64,000 bases of DNA, from contig CAMXCT020001815.1 of assembly GCA_947184155.2 (NCBI GenBank), forward strand, positions 47,501 to 111,500. The letters run 5' to 3'. Below are positions 22,078 through 34,164 of this stretch, piece after piece. This DNA comes from Cladocopium goreaui. Its lineage: Eukaryota; Sar; Dinophyceae; Suessiales; Symbiodiniaceae. Made by a program: the position numbers and the translations under genes. Within the stretch, counting starts at the first letter, position 1, and each line of letters begins with the position of its first letter. The notes below the pieces were generated by a model that saw only the letters and a list, made by a program, of their open reading frames with translations, was not told the DNA's origin and made no database searches.

Positions 22078-22620
22078 GGATTTAGAGCTATTTATAAAAA
22101 TCCTAGAGCTATTGATAAAAGTCCTAGAGCTATTGATAAAAGTCCTAGATCTATTGATAAAAGTCCTAGATCTATTGATAAAATTCCCAGGGCTATTTCA
22201 AAAAGTCTTGGAGCTATTTGATGTAAATCCAGCAGTTATGTTTAAATTCATAGGGATATTTGTAAAATTCCTAGAGGTATTTATAAATTATTCATTCAAG
22301 TTATTTATAGAATTCTTAGGGCTGTCAAAAAGATCCAATTCATAAACTTTGAAAGGGTATTGAAAAAACTAGAGTTATTTATAAAAATGTTTATAAAATC
22401 CTTAGACTTATTGATGAAATTCTTAGAATTATGCAAAAAAATCCTAGGGTTATTCACAAGATTCTTGGAGTTGCTTATAGTTTTTGAAAGGGTATTGACA
22501 AATTGTTTGAAACCATTTGTAGAATGCCTATAATCATTTATCTACATCTCTAGGACTATTTTTAATATTGTGGACGCTATTTTAAAAATCAAATAGTTAT
22601 TTATAGAAATATACCATAAG
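22078..22620 (+). repeat. 21-bp tandem array (AGAGCTATTGATAAAAGTCCT), decaying
   Basis: Regular 21-bp units from 22085 to about 22200, then increasingly diverged variants (CTATTTATAAAA, CTTATTGATG) to 22620. The right-hand array at 25380-25612 is its reverse complement in consensus (TAGAAATAGTTCTGACAATT). Confidence 0.75.
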
Positions 22621-23042
22621 TTCCAAAACTATTCCCAACATATTGGAAACGGATTCAAATTTCCGAACAAAGCCGTGAGAAAAATCTGGAATGGGCATGG
22701 ACGTGGTTGCTGAAACGCCAAGGGCATAAACATATGCTGCAGGATGTTCAGAAGATATCACCAAAATTGTTATTGATTGATATAATGTGTGCCGTCTTGT
22801 CTTATGATATGATTAAAAATTTTGCAGATTTTACAAATCATACATATCAGAACATAACTAAACAAATGTGGCATAAGATATATTCATCCTCTACCATAAG
22901 GCAATCAATGAACATATAATCAAAATGTTGAGATGTTGTTCTTGTTTGTTAACATGACCCGCTATTTATGTTTAAAGTTTAACATGTTTAAAACATATAT
23001 CGCTATTTCATTATGTCCAAGAAAGGGAAATGATTTTAAGAG
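22621..23042. other. Unique AT-rich segment inside the inverted structure
   Basis: No convincing gene. An open frame at 22707-22919 lacks protein-like composition and splice signals. Confidence 0.4.
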
Positions 23043-23330
23043 AAAAAAAACATAGTTCTAAACAGCTCAGGGCGGCTCAGAGCGATTAGTAAAAGTGCGT
23101 TTAATACTAGCTCTATGCGGCTCAGAGCGATTTAGTTCCATTTATCCTCAAAAGCACCATTTTTAACCATATAGCCCAGAGCGGCTCAGAACCACACAGT
23201 GCGGCTTCTAAATTTGGAAATTGTACATACAGAACTAAATAGTTCAGAGCGGCTCAGAGCTGTTTCTCAAAGAGTGTTTAGCAAAAACTCTAAGTAGCTC
23301 AGAGCGGCTCAGTGCTACTTCTGGAATGGC
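23043..23330 (+). repeat. Diverged array with CTCAGAGCGGCTCAGAGC units
   Basis: AGCGGCTCAGAGCG or AGCTCAGAGCGGCTCAG recurs about every 55-65 bases (23065, 23113, 23170, 23240, 23300). Likely a decayed tandem repeat. Confidence 0.7.
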
Positions 23331-23782
23331 CAACTGAGAGCTTCATTTTGTAAAGATCATGAAACCATAACAAAAAAGGGAAACCAGGCATGTTAGCAAA
23401 TTTTGATTCGCTTAAGTTACTGGAACAATCGATATACAAACACGGGCACGGATCATTCCATTACCTGCCAAGAATTAAAGGCCCAACTGGAAGACAAAAA
23501 AGAACAACAAACCAAGGGACAAGGGTTTTGTAGATGGCGGCTTTTCATGTTTGAGGACATGTAAGATGTGCTGCTAGGGATGCTTCCAAAGAGCTAAGGC
23601 TGCGGCTATGGATATTGCCTTTTGCTATATCATTCTTTAAGCATGGCCTGGAAAGTTACAACCCAATCACCCGCAATGCCCCATAGGACAAGTTCAAGGC
23701 CTCCTGCCCTCAACTCCCTCTAGTTCAGGCCAAGGCCCTCCACAGGCCCCACTCTGCTGAAACGGCGGAGGGCAGGGGAAAC

Positions 23783-23892
23783 GTTTAGAAATCGCCCTGG
23801 GAATTTTAGAAATCGCTCTTGGAATTTTAGAAATCGCTCTGGGAATTTTAGAAATCGCTCTGGGAATTTTAGAAATCGCTTTGGGAGATTCT
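23783..23892 (+). repeat. 21-bp tandem array (TTTTAGAAATCGCTCTGGGA)
   Basis: Five units of 21 bp, same orientation and related consensus as the 25380 array (TTTTAGAAATAGTTCTGAC). GC-rich unique sequence surrounds it; the minus-strand reading frame through it gives a seven-residue repeat of no clear meaning. Confidence 0.85.
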
Positions 23893-24240
23893 AAGAGTTT
23901 AGAACTGCGCCAAATCGCTCTACATAGTTTCTGCAGGGGAAAAAACGCGTGAAGTCTGTGAAAATCAGCCGTGCTGCTGCCCCAATGGCTGTAGCTAGGG
24001 AGTGTGTGGGACCAGGGTGCCACATGTTGGTTCTGAGGGCTGCCCCTGTGAAGCTCTGCCGCGTGAGACTCTCCGGCCCTGGGACTTGAACACTGGCAGA
24101 CTGGCAAGACAATTTCCTTCAGCACGTGGTCAAACACGTACTTAACACACCCGAGCTTGGCCAGACAGGGCTCTGAGGAAAGGTTCAATCGCGCGTTGCA
24201 CAGAGCTTGATGGGGAGCACGACGCATTTGGAGGTGCACG

Positions 24241-24437
24241 ATGGCAATGGTGGCGGCAATGATGATGATGATGATGCTGATGATGATGATGATGATGACG
24301 ACGATGATGATGATGATGAAGATGAAGATGACGATGATCATGATGATGCTGATGATGCTGACGATGATGATGATGATGATGCTGATGCTGATGCTGATGC
24401 TGAAGGTGGTGGTGCTGATGCTAATGCTGATGCTGAT

Positions 24438-24468
<31 letters not shown>

Positions 24469-24592
24469 ATGCTGATGATGATGACGATGATGATGATGCT
24501 GATGCTGATGCTGATGCTGAAGGTGGTGGCGCTGATGCTAATGCTGATGCTGATGCTGAAGGTGGTGGTGCTGATGCTAATGCTGCTGCTGC

Positions 24593-24623
<31 letters not shown>

Positions 24624-24700
24624 GACGATGACGATGACGATGACGGTGATGATGATGATGATGATGATGACGATGATGATGATGATACATGCTCATGATG
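24241..24700 (+). repeat. (GAT/GCT)n trinucleotide block
   Basis: About 460 bases of ATG/GATGAT with GCTGATGCTGAAGGTGGTG interruptions repeated three times. Reads as poly-Asp with Ala/Gly in one frame and poly-Met in another. Both frames are open because the repeat lacks stops, so coding is not supported. Confidence 0.9.
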
Positions 24701-25379
24701 ATGATTGCTGATTGATGATAATGGTTTTGATTTTGACGGCAGTGATGATGATCATGATGATGACGATTCCTATGATGATGGTGGGTATATGGTCACGGTG
24801 ATGGTGATAGTGAAGGTTGATGGCGAAAGTGATTGTGGTGATGACAGCGGCTGTGATGTTGAGGGCGTAGCATGGCGAATAACAAGATCAAGCATTACTA
24901 TTTCAAGGACATAGCCTGGAAGGAAGTCAAATTTTATGACGTTCATTTCACCGCTTTAAGAATATGCGGCAGGATTCTGAAATATGTGGAACGAATTTCC
25001 GAGAATGTTCGCAGTAGCTCTTAAATTTTACAATAGTTCCAAGACTTGTAGGCACAGACATACTTGTGAGAATTTGGGAACTTCTTAGGCCAACACAATT
25101 ATCTAAGTTTAAGGCCGCAGGATTTTTTTGACATAGGTGTGAGCATTTGAGACAAGTTGTTAGAGATTGTAGTCATAGTTGTGAGAAAAATGACACCGTT
25201 TTAACAGTTCTTGAATTTCAGAAAGGTGTTGAACATCTTTTGACTGGTTTGAAACTCTTACGAACTACTTCTTCAGGAAATGGAAATAGCCTTGGAAATT
25301 GAGATATATTTACAGTATATATAATTATTGAACGCAAGAAGTGTTCAAAACTTGAAGCAATTTTGGGAAATAATTTTGA

Positions 25380-25612
25380 GGCTTTTAGAAATAGCCCTGA
25401 GCACTGTCTGATTCTTTTAGAAATAGTTCTGACGGATTTAGAAATAGTCTTGAAACTTCTGGATGAGGATTGAAGATTTTAGAAATAACTGTGACAATTT
25501 TAGAAATAGTTTTGCAATTTTAGAAATAGTTCTGACAATTATAGAAATAGTTCTGACAATTTTAGAAATAGTTCTGACAATTTTAGAAATAGTTCTGCAA
25601 CTCTCACAGAAA
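25380..25612 (+). repeat. 21-bp tandem array (TTAGAAATAGTTCTGACAA)
   Basis: Around nine 21-bp units, most regular at 25490-25600. It is the inverted partner of 22078-22620. On the minus strand it reads as a seven-residue repeat (IVRTISK), again a simple consequence of the period. Confidence 0.9.
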
Positions 25613-25682
25613 CCCAAAATAAAGAAGCCGAAGCATTCCCCAAACAGTATCTTCTTCTTTTCTTGAATTTTGAGAGACATTC

Positions 25683-25940
25683 TTAGTAGTTTTGCGCCCA
25701 AGCCATTGTGATTTGCAACTCACGCCTTAGTAGTTTTTCATGAACTCCTTAGTAGTTTTGCGTCCAAGCCATTGTGATTTGCAACTCACGCCTTAGTAGT
25801 TTTTCATGAACTCCTTAGTAGTTTTGCGTCCAAGCCATTGTGATTCGCAACTGGTGCTTTACTAGTTTTTCGCGATATGCTTAGTAGTTTCACGTCCAAG
25901 CCATTGCGATTTGTACCTCATGCCTTAGTAGGCCTTTTAT
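25683..25940 (-). repeat. Right arm of large inverted structure: ~63-bp units
   Basis: Four units with CTTAGTAGTTTTGCGTCCAA and GCCATTGTGATTTGCAACTC, the reverse complement of the left arm at 21843. Sequence between arrays (AACAGTATCTT with ACTAAGAA on either side) also matches in inverted orientation, which supports a true inverted duplication rather than chance. Confidence 0.8.
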
Positions 25941-27468
25941 TAAGGCTTTGGGGGCGCTTCTTCTCAAAGCCTAGGTGGGCCCAAGGCCCCAAAACCGGAG
26001 CCTCAAATAAGTGGTAAAGCAAGCGCCTCGGGCATGTACCCTCGGAGTATCACGGATATGTGCTGCTGTCAGCTTGCGTCGGCAGTAGCACACTTGCTGC
26101 CCGCATTGACTAGCTCCTGTTTGTGTTTTGTGGCCCCAAAACAGGGGCCAGATTCTGGACCCAAAAATGGGGCCACAATACTAAAATTAGCAGCCCAGCT
26201 TCCAAATGTGTGGTCCCAATTTTGGGCCCATGGTGTATGCGTTTTGCCTTCTGCAATGCAAAGAGCGCGTTGAGCTGCGACAGGTTGCATCTTCCATTCA
26301 TGTTTTCTTGCGCTTGGTGCCAGGATGCTGGTTTCACAGTATATAATATTATATTGTCAGTATATCGAATCTTATCCATCAACATAGCCCATCAGATTCA
26401 GTCACTTTAGGCCATCAAGACGACATTCTCTCAGCTATTGACCAATTTTTGGCCATTCCCAGGCTCCCATCTATGTCCAATTCGCCAGACAGAGGCGGCT
26501 GCGGTGGAGAAAGCTAGGAAAACCAACAGCTATGACGGTACCCTCTGGTAACCATGGAACATGCCTATGGACATCAGTCATGTTCCATGGCGTTGAAGAG
26601 TTTTTTGTATCACCAGATAGTTCACATCGCACATTTTGCTGCGAAATCAAGTCATCCCATCCACTGAGTGCAGAAACCTGGCCGAACCAGATCTTTTTTA
26701 CCACAGTTTCAGTGCCAGAAGGTATGGAAAATGCATTTTCAATCCATCACTCCCGGCTGAGGCATAGAGCGGATCCCTCGCCAGATGCCACTTGCGCTGC
26801 TGGGAGTGGTGTTTGGGGACTCGAACCTGTATCAATAATCATCAATCATATATCTATCTATCTATTTGTCAATCTAACTCTGTGCCAATCGATCAATCAG
26901 TCGATCAATCAATCAACCAACAATTTATCTATTCATTGATTTACTTATATATATATATATATGTACATGCATACATACATACATACATGCATACATATAT
27001 ATATATATATATTTACATAGCTATATGGTCAATATTGTACCTATCCTATCAAGCACTATCGCCGACTTTTTTGGGCATATGCATCCCACGGATTTGGATC
27101 CGTGGTTTATAATCCATTTACAACACATATTTCATCCCATATAGAAGTGGGGATATTCCATATTATATATATATAAACCCTGGGATATAAGCTATTTGCT
27201 AAGTGGGGCCCGCAACCCCAAGTCCACCCATGACACCCGTTCTCGGCGCTTGAGGACAAGTCAACCTCCATTGAGTTCGGGGATTAGCTAGATGTTTGAT
27301 TACCAGAGGCTAGTAGCTTGTTTGTTTGGGATGCTCGCCAGAGCACCAGGGTTTGGACCCGTAGGCAAGTGATGCAACTCTGTTTCCTTCACTTTTTTGA
27401 AAACCACTTCGATCTTTGTACAAGGTTTGTTCTCCCTTCCAGGTGCAAGTTGGTTGATAAACCTCATT
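25941..27468. other. Intergenic, mixed composition
   Basis: 26120-26240 is rich in GGCCC/CCCAAAAT phrases in both orientations. 26539-26590 begins like a family A left end (TACCCTCTGGTAACC), but only a 12-bp hairpin CCATGGAACATG / CATGTTCCATGG follows. 26840-27010 holds ATCTATCT, TCAATCAATCAA and TACATACA microsatellites. No supported gene. Confidence 0.45.
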
Positions 27469-27585
27469 TATCCTCTGGTAAACCAACATAACTATGGAAA
27501 GATCCACCATTTAAAATGGGTAAATCAACTTCAAAAATGGGCCATGGCTTCAATAGCGAACTGTAACAGTCATTACCAGAGGGTA
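27469..27585 (+). mobile_element. Family A element, subtype A2, 117 bp
   Basis: Left TATCCTCTGGTAAACC, right CATTACCAGAGGGTA; core GATCCACCAT and GGGCCATGGCTTCAATAGC. GT donor and AG acceptor positions are intact in the two ends. Confidence 0.85.
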
Positions 27586-28146
27586 CATCCATTAGTTTTT
27601 CATTGCCAGAAAGCCCAAGTTGTTGGAGTTACAAAGCCACCAACTTGGCAAGTGCCGGGTGCCGCGTCCTCAGGCGTCCACAGAGTAGTCACAGTTTGCG
27701 ATCAACATCAGGCGGTGGTGGGATGTCGTGGGCCTGGTGCCTGGCGGGTCAAACTTGGCATACCTAAAAATCGTTCGGTGAACAAAAGAACACAAGGAAT
27801 TCCCAAAAAGATGGAAAAATGGACAAGTAACCAGCAAAAAGATGGTAAAGTGGAACAAAAACGCTGTTCGATTCTATCTGTTGCTGGTTCCTATATCAGA
27901 TTGCCAAACAAACTGTTGGTGTGTGAGGGTCCGTGGGTTTCAGTCGATATGTTGCATATTCCTGAAAATCAGGCGCCCCCAAATCTCAAGGTTGATCATT
28001 AACTGCAGGTTGCTGGTCTTCATGTTTTTGTTTGCTTTTGATTCTTTCGTTGAAATCCCAATTAATAATGCTGTATATATAATAATTCACAGATGTTTCT
28101 TGCTCTTGACTTATAAGGCAGGTTATTCTCCCTCCACATCCCTTGC
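27586..28146. other. Intergenic, long but unconvincing open frame
   Basis: The frame is open from 27397 through the family A element to 28002, but composition and lack of splice pairs do not support coding. Confidence 0.4.
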
Positions 28147-28373
28147 AGGCCCATTGGCGCGAAATGGATCTGGGCCAGTCTCGCGAAATGGATCTGGGCC
28201 GCTGGGGCCCTTGAGCCGCAGCAACAGTCTGTGCGGGCACCCGTCGGGACAGGGGGACGTTGTCCGTGGAATTTCAACAGACACATGGCAACACTTGTTG
28301 CAACCCACTCAACCATGCCAGTTTGTAGAAAATGATTGCATGGTACCTTTGCTCAAGCACTTGTTGATGGGAT
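28147..28373 (+). CDS. Possible terminal exon, unrecognised
   Basis: Acceptor CCCTTGCAG| at 28138-28147; the frame reads PLARNGSGPVSRNGSGPLGP, SRSNSLCGHPSGQGDVVRGI and closes with TGA at 28373-28375. The start holds a 24-bp direct repeat (GCGCGAAATGGATCTGGGCC), giving an RNGSGP duplication. GC-rich relative to the flanks. Confidence 0.3.
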
Positions 28374-29430
28374 GACCATGCCTAGATGAGAGAATCCCCC
28401 TTGGGAGAGAATCCCAAGGGACTGTACCAGCTTAGGCTAAGTCTCAATGCCCGTCTGCAGAGAATCCTTCCACAAGACTTGAATCGACTTGGAAACTAAT
28501 AAACCACGGTCACGGTCATTCTAGTGTTCACTATCAAAGTCACCAAACATGTCATAGGGCACGTCGATTTGCCAATCTTGAGAGGCCAAAAAGGGGACAA
28601 ATTGTGTATCCATATGGCCGATGAGACCTAGAGATGCCAGGTGTAGATACTATCACAGGCTAGTTCAGGAGGGCTAGGGTCAAATGGCGAGGATGACACT
28701 GGTCAATTTTAGTACTTCCCCCGGATACGATTGCCAAACTGTTTTGGATAGGAATCAATGTTTATCACAGTCAACACTATCCTAGAAACGAATTGTATAG
28801 ATCATCTTCGGATGGTTATAGACATGTTATAGCATTTTCACACAATATTTTACGATCTTCTTGTTCAATCTAACCCAATCTTACTGAAAATGCACCATTG
28901 AATCACCATTTTTGGTTAAAACCCATGGTTTCTGCATGTTTCTGATGGTTTTCCCACGTTTTCCCATGGTTTCTTTCTGGTTTTCCCACGTTTTTTCTGG
29001 TTTTCCCATGGTTTCTGATGGTTTTCCCACGTTTTTAAACGACTCAAACAATAAGAAACCGGCCAGGCGAGCAGGCGGTACCCCTGCCTCCCCACCATCG
29101 GAGTCCTTGATTCTCCCGCCAGGTGCAGAGATTTTCCGTGGGAATTTCACCACTTGATGTGGATATCAATGGCATTTTCTATGGTATATGGACATATGGG
29201 ATTTAATGGAATAATAATAGGATAATAACTATCAATGGCATTTTTTCTGGAGATACAACTTATGATGGACAGGACTGATAGTTATTATATGTTATTATAT
29301 ATCCTATATGGATCTATATGGAACACTTTTTCTGGAGATACAACTTATGATGGACAGGACTGATAGTTATTTTCCTTTTTTTGGATCTATATGGATATGG
29401 GTTGATGATGATAGTCATTATAGCCATCTG
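28374..29430. repeat. Intergenic; GGTTTTCCCACG short repeat at 28925-29040
   Basis: GGTTTTCCCA(C/T)G with TTTCTGATGG or CCATGGTTTC linkers recurs six times. Elsewhere the phrase ACTTATGATGGACAGGACTGATAGTTAT is duplicated (29258, 29341), showing a local segmental copy. Confidence 0.7.
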
Positions 29431-29545
29431 AGGGGTTCTCAAGTCATGGATCCCACAGTAAAACCATGGTTGTTTCAGTACTGAGTCATGGTCATCCATG
29501 ACTTGGATGATGCAAGGGGTACTCCGATGACGTTGGAAAGCCCCA
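29431..29545 (-). mobile_element. Family C inverted-repeat element, copy 3, reverse
   Basis: On the minus strand it reads GGGGCTTTCCAACGTCATCG, CATCATCCAAGTCATGGATG, ATGACTCAGTACTGAAAC and ends CTTGAGAACCCC, following the order of copies 1 and 2. More diverged than those. Confidence 0.55.
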
Positions 29546-30675
29546 TCTCAGTATAACATTTCTTTCCCTACTGTGGGTCCCGGGGTTAATTCTGATAATC
29601 ACAGATAACCCCGGTAGTCTAATTCCCCTACAGTAATAAATCAATGGTTGTTTTTTTAATGTCTCAAATGGCGCCCCTTGAACAGGGGGTTCACAGTATT
29701 TCACAGTTACTTTAACACCCTGAAGTTGCAAGTGTTCATTGGCAAAAATGATGAACATGGCCGATTTTTGGGGTACCCTATTTTCAGAGACACCAACATA
29801 TTTGTGATGGTCAAGTTGCAACCACCAACCGGTAGAATGTCAGGGCCTGAAGTATCGATTCAAATATCCCCAACCGAAAAGGAAAAGATCGTTTGGGGGG
29901 TAATTATGGATAAATGATGATAGATGATAGTTCGAGTTGGTTAGTTAGTTTCTTAAGAGCAAACCCACAGAGAAATGAATTGCAAACAAAAACGCTCAGT
30001 GAAAAGCTAAAGCTTTTCAGTTCAGGACTTGGCTACGGATGTGCATGGCCTGAGTCCATCTAGGTCAACGGGAATGAGACCCTACATCTAAGAGCACTAC
30101 AACAATTCGTAGCTACCAGAAAAAATGTGATAATATATGAGAATTTCTAATGTATCGATACATAATATGTATATATATATATTATAAATAGTATACCTCT
30201 ACCACAACTCCAAGGATCATACATACTGTATGTGCCATGGTCATCCATGGTCAATCCATAGGGAATCACCATGGCTGCCATGGGCCCATGATGGGTTGAC
30301 CAGTCGCCACATACCAAACTATGGTGTTTAAATGCGTCTTATTCATTTTTGACACATCTTCATATGATTTGTTTAAATCATATGTTTATACATTATAAGT
30401 TATTTAAACAAATGATACCATTAGTTTATAATATACCATTTCCATAATCATACCATTTATTTGATAATTTCTGCTAACTTGGCTCTCCCACATGTCGCGA
30501 TTTGCTCATACCGGTGGATCCACAGTTCCTGCAGAGGATCACTCTCTGGGCTGATTTCAATTAATTACGATGGTGATATGATATAGAGTATATATATATA
30601 TACATAAAGATCTTTTTGGACTATCTATGCATCCCTCAATGTATCTCAATGTCATATCAGTATCTATATGCAATA
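29546..30675. other. Intergenic AT-rich stretch
   Basis: Unique sequence with (TA)n at 30168-30182 and 30590-30603 and a small inverted cluster around CCATGGTCATCCATGGTC (30235-30290). No supported exon. Confidence 0.45.
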
Positions 30676-30780
30676 TACCATCTGGTAATTTAACATAGCT
30701 ATTGAACATACCCCATTTATCATTGATTTACCTATTCAAAATGGTGATTTTCTATAGCTATGTTAGTTTATCAGAAGAGT
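30676..30780 (+). mobile_element. Family A element, subtype A1, 105 bp, right end diverged
   Basis: Left TACCATCTGGTAATTTAAC; the right end GTTAGTTTATCAGAAGAGT has lost the GAGGG part but keeps an AG acceptor (TTATCAG|). It is followed at once by a GC-rich open segment. Confidence 0.75.
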
Positions 30781-30884
30781 CCGACTTGTTTCATCCAGCC
30801 GCGCGCAGGTGCCCTGGCGTCAGAGGGACCAGGCCACGACTTAGCTCTGGTCAGGAACACATGGATTTTTGTTTAGATCAATGA
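30773..30884 (+). CDS. Possible exon using a family A acceptor
   Basis: Directly after TTATCAG| the sequence becomes GC-rich and reads ESDLFHPAARRCPGVRGTRP, then RLSSGQEHMDFCLDQ and TAG. A donor may lie at CTCTG|GTCAGG (30846). The element's right end would be the acceptor. Unrecognised. Confidence 0.3.
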
Positions 30885-32232
30885 ACACACTCAATTCTAT
30901 ACAATTATATATATCAATTCTATATATATATACATGTTCTTAAATTGTGTATGTGCTTTGAGTTTTCTATATTCAGCGTTTTTAAGTGAAACATCTTTGA
31001 AAGTATGAATGGGAAAATGAAACCGCGGACACTTCAATAAATGGAACGTGCACCAATGCGACGGATGGTTGACAGTTGGTTCTAGGTGGATTTTCCATCG
31101 CTACACTAGAGTGCCAGCGGATATCTATGAGGAAAATTGATATCGATATTTATTGACGCCACATGTGGAAATAGATATTCATTGATTATTCAGATAGATA
31201 TCATATGTAATTGATTTCCATATATACATATGCATGGTTACCATTATCTAGTATATTATATTGATAGGAACAAAACATATCTAGGTTGATTTTCCATCGA
31301 TGACAATTGGTATTTCATTGATTTCACCAAAATAGTGATTTAGCCAGTCAAAGCTGGCGAAGCTAACGGGCCAATGGGGTCGGTATGTTTGGCCATTGTG
31401 AGGGAGCAAATACATGGGAAAAGAAATTCCCCAGAATTCAAAATTGTCATTTCAAATTGGATTATAGTCATCCAAAATGTAATTTGGATCCTGGACAAAG
31501 AACATATGTAGTCTTCCAATGTCTTCTACATGTTTTCTATGTTTGCTGGTGGCTACATAGATCCATCACTTAAATTCAAAATTCGAACATTCAGCAAATT
31601 TGAGAGATGACATATTCACATTATATTAACACATCATACCCCAATGATGGTGGTTAACATCCATTTTTTTCCCGGGGGAAAAACCGGATTTGTTTCGCCG
31701 CCGGCTGCTTGTTTCACAGGTCGAGCAGTGAACGCTGTGACACCAACGGCACAGGCACCAATATGTGGGAAGGGTAGTCGCTTAAAAGGTCCTTCAGGTT
31801 GGTAAATGACCATTTATTCAGTACTATGTCCTATGCTATGCATATTTATATATATATATATATATACATGTATGTATGTGTATATATATGTATATAATGT
31901 AGATGTGTAGGATTATATGTATGGGTCTCCCTCTTTCTCTCTCTCTCTATCTATATGCATTATATAGATACCTACACAGCTACAGATCTGTAGACTGGTC
32001 GTGATGCTTCCCCAAGTGACTGGTCAGTTCCATAAATCCCATGTGTGTTTAAAAATGGAGCCCCACACCCCGAAGTTATGGCCATGAAAGGATCGGGAAA
32101 GTGATTTTAAAAAAAACAACAGCGGATGGAATTTCCGGTTTTCCGCATTTTCTTAGGCAAAATCCATGTATTAAAATCTTGCCATATAACATTCCATTTC
32201 AAAATGTGTCAAATATCGAAAGCGATATGGTA
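30885..32232. other. Intergenic with microsatellites
   Basis: (TA)n tracts at 30905, 30925, 31846-31866 and 31884, a (CT)n tract at 31931, and TATGTATG phrases. A weak open segment lies at 31385-31573. No gene supported. Confidence 0.45.
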
Positions 32233-32335
32233 TACCCTCTGGTAAACTAACATAACTATGGAAATCACCATTTATAGTGGAATTTCCCATGAAAAATGGT
32301 GATTTTCCATAGTTTTGTTAGTTTACCAGAGGGTA
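32233..32335 (+). mobile_element. Family A element, subtype A1, 103 bp, near-perfect palindrome
   Basis: Left TACCCTCTGGTAAACTAAC and right GTTAGTTTACCAGAGGGTA are perfect complements; the next bases (CATAACTATGGAAATCACCA / TGGTGATTTTCCATAG) continue the pairing, so almost the whole element is one hairpin. Flanked by TATA. The best-preserved copy in the window. Confidence 0.95.
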
Positions 32336-33039
32336 TATATATATATATATATGCATACATACAGATTGTTTTTTCTGGATTCCCCAAGGTGTTTTTGGTT
32401 GTGGGTGTCCTGGCAGAAATATTCATAGATAACATCCCATGTAGAATATGTGCTGCCCATCCATTTTGTTAATTACTTGCAATACAACATCCTATTTCAA
32501 CAGACATATATATATATCATTTATTTACAATATCTGGGCAAAATATATCGGATTTCTAGATATATATTTATCCTATATATATATATATATGTGGGTACCG
32601 GGTATCCATATATAATATTTAACACATCACAATTCTTGAAAACACATTCAAAACCTCCAAAGCCTGAGTTTTGTCAAACTCCCAGCGGTTTTTCTCGCCA
32701 GTCCGGTCTGGGTCTGTCTCCCATGAACTCGGCCGTGTGCGGCGGCCAAGCTGCGGGAAGCAGGTGTTTCTGTATGTTTTTGTGGGCCCAAGTTATAACG
32801 ATTGACATATTATTTCGGAAATATATGGGAGATATAATATACTAACTATACTATATATATATATATTTAATGAAATGATATGTAACTTATCATATTTGTT
32901 TTACTCTTATAATGAATTATACATGGGTATTATAATACTTAATGGCAACCAATTTAATAAAGTTAGTTTATGAACATATTACAACTGGTAACTAGCAAGT
33001 TTATAATGGTAGTTTAATAGGCAAACATCTAACTAACTA
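32336..33039. other. Intergenic; weak exon candidate at 32645-32775
   Basis: A GC-rich open island reads KPPKPEFCQTPSGFSRQSGL, then GLSPMNSAVCGGQAAGSR, without clear boundaries. The remainder is TATA-rich. Confidence 0.3.
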
Positions 33040-33109
33040 ACTGACAAACAAACAAACAAACAAACAAACAAAACTAGCTAACTAGCTAACTAGCTAACTA
33101 GCTAACTAG

Positions 33110-33141
<32 letters not shown>

Positions 33142-33190
33142 ACTAACTAACTAACTGACTGACTGACTGACTAACTAACTAACTAACTAA
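33040..33190. repeat. Tetranucleotide arrays (AAAC)n, (CTAG)-(CTAA)n, (CTGA)n
   Basis: ACAAACAAAC, then CTAGCTAACTAGCTAA, CTAACTAA and CTGACTGA runs merge into one compound microsatellite of about 150 bp. Confidence 0.95.
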
Positions 33191-33883
33191 CACACATATA
33201 TATATATATACATCCTAGTTTCAGACAAACCTTGGGTAATCGTATCCCACGTTCATATATAATACCTGCACTGCTTAGGACCGAAAGCAAGATCTTGTTT
33301 GGGGCGCATTTGATATTGAGAAGGTATTGATTTTTATCATATACTACACTTGTACACATGTTCATACAATCAGATCATCAATGTGCGGATTCAAATATGT
33401 TCCATGGCTAAAGAATTGAGGAAGGCCCCAAATCCCTAAAGATCTATCCGTTGGATATTTCGAGGGGGAAACTTTCCATTGGAACATATGTAGTTTTTCG
33501 AAGCGTAACCATGTTCATTTGGATAATTTGTAATTTCACTCATACCCAGAGTTCTCCAACTTGTGTCGGTTGTATCCCCAGTTTTGATAGATGTTTAATA
33601 GTTTTTTGTGTTTTTTTGTGGGTTTCCGTCCTCATTTGTTGGTTTTTCATGCTACGAGTTCGTTGGTGAAGTCCCCATCGAACTGCTGGATCCCATCTCA
33701 GGATGAAATCAAAACGAAAAAGAACTCCTCATGGACTTTGTGCTATTGTAAAATTGGGACAAAAGCACATGATACTTGAAAAATCTTGAAAACATGAATT
33801 CCAGATTTAGATGGATAGAACATGATAAAATATGATAAAATCACGTCAATTTGTCCACCTTTCACCTCATTTCCCCAGATTTT

Positions 33884-34049
33884 CACAGGTCTCCCTGGGA
33901 TCAGGATGGTGGCTTCCCTGCAAAACGGCTCAATGGCTTGGAGCGGTGAGGAAGCGACCCTGGGGAAATGGCGCCGTGATGTCCGCCGCCCGAGTGGGCC
34001 TGGGATGTCTGGTGCCGGGGTAGTTGGTGTCAACCTGGAGGAATGTTGA
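33884..34049 (+). CDS. Possible terminal exon, unrecognised
   Basis: After TTTTCACAG| the GC-rich segment reads GIRMVASLQNGSMAWSGEEA, then TLGKWRRDVRRPSGPGMSGA and VNLEEC with TGA at 34047-34049. A second frame is also partly open. No domain known. Confidence 0.3.
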
Positions 34050-34077
34050 ATGATCGGACGACAATCTTTGAACATGG

Positions 34078-34125
34078 TCAATAGTGGTTAATAGTGGTTA
34101 ATAGTGGTTAATAGTGGTTAATAAT
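34078..34125. repeat. 11-bp tandem repeat (TTAATAGTGGT)
   Basis: Four to five direct units just upstream of a family A element. Confidence 0.9.
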
Positions 34126-34164
34126 GATCATCAATAATTATTTAAGTTGTGATTAATGGAGATT

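Noticed and set aside
24207..24711. Asp-rich acidic protein or poly-Met protein
   Set aside because: Pure trinucleotide repeat; both frames open, no splice or start context.
26539..26590. Another family A copy
   Set aside because: Only the left 13 bases fit; the right end is missing and the rest is an unrelated small hairpin.
33040..33190. CRISPR-like repeat array
   Set aside because: Simple tetranucleotide microsatellite with no spacers; eukaryotic context.
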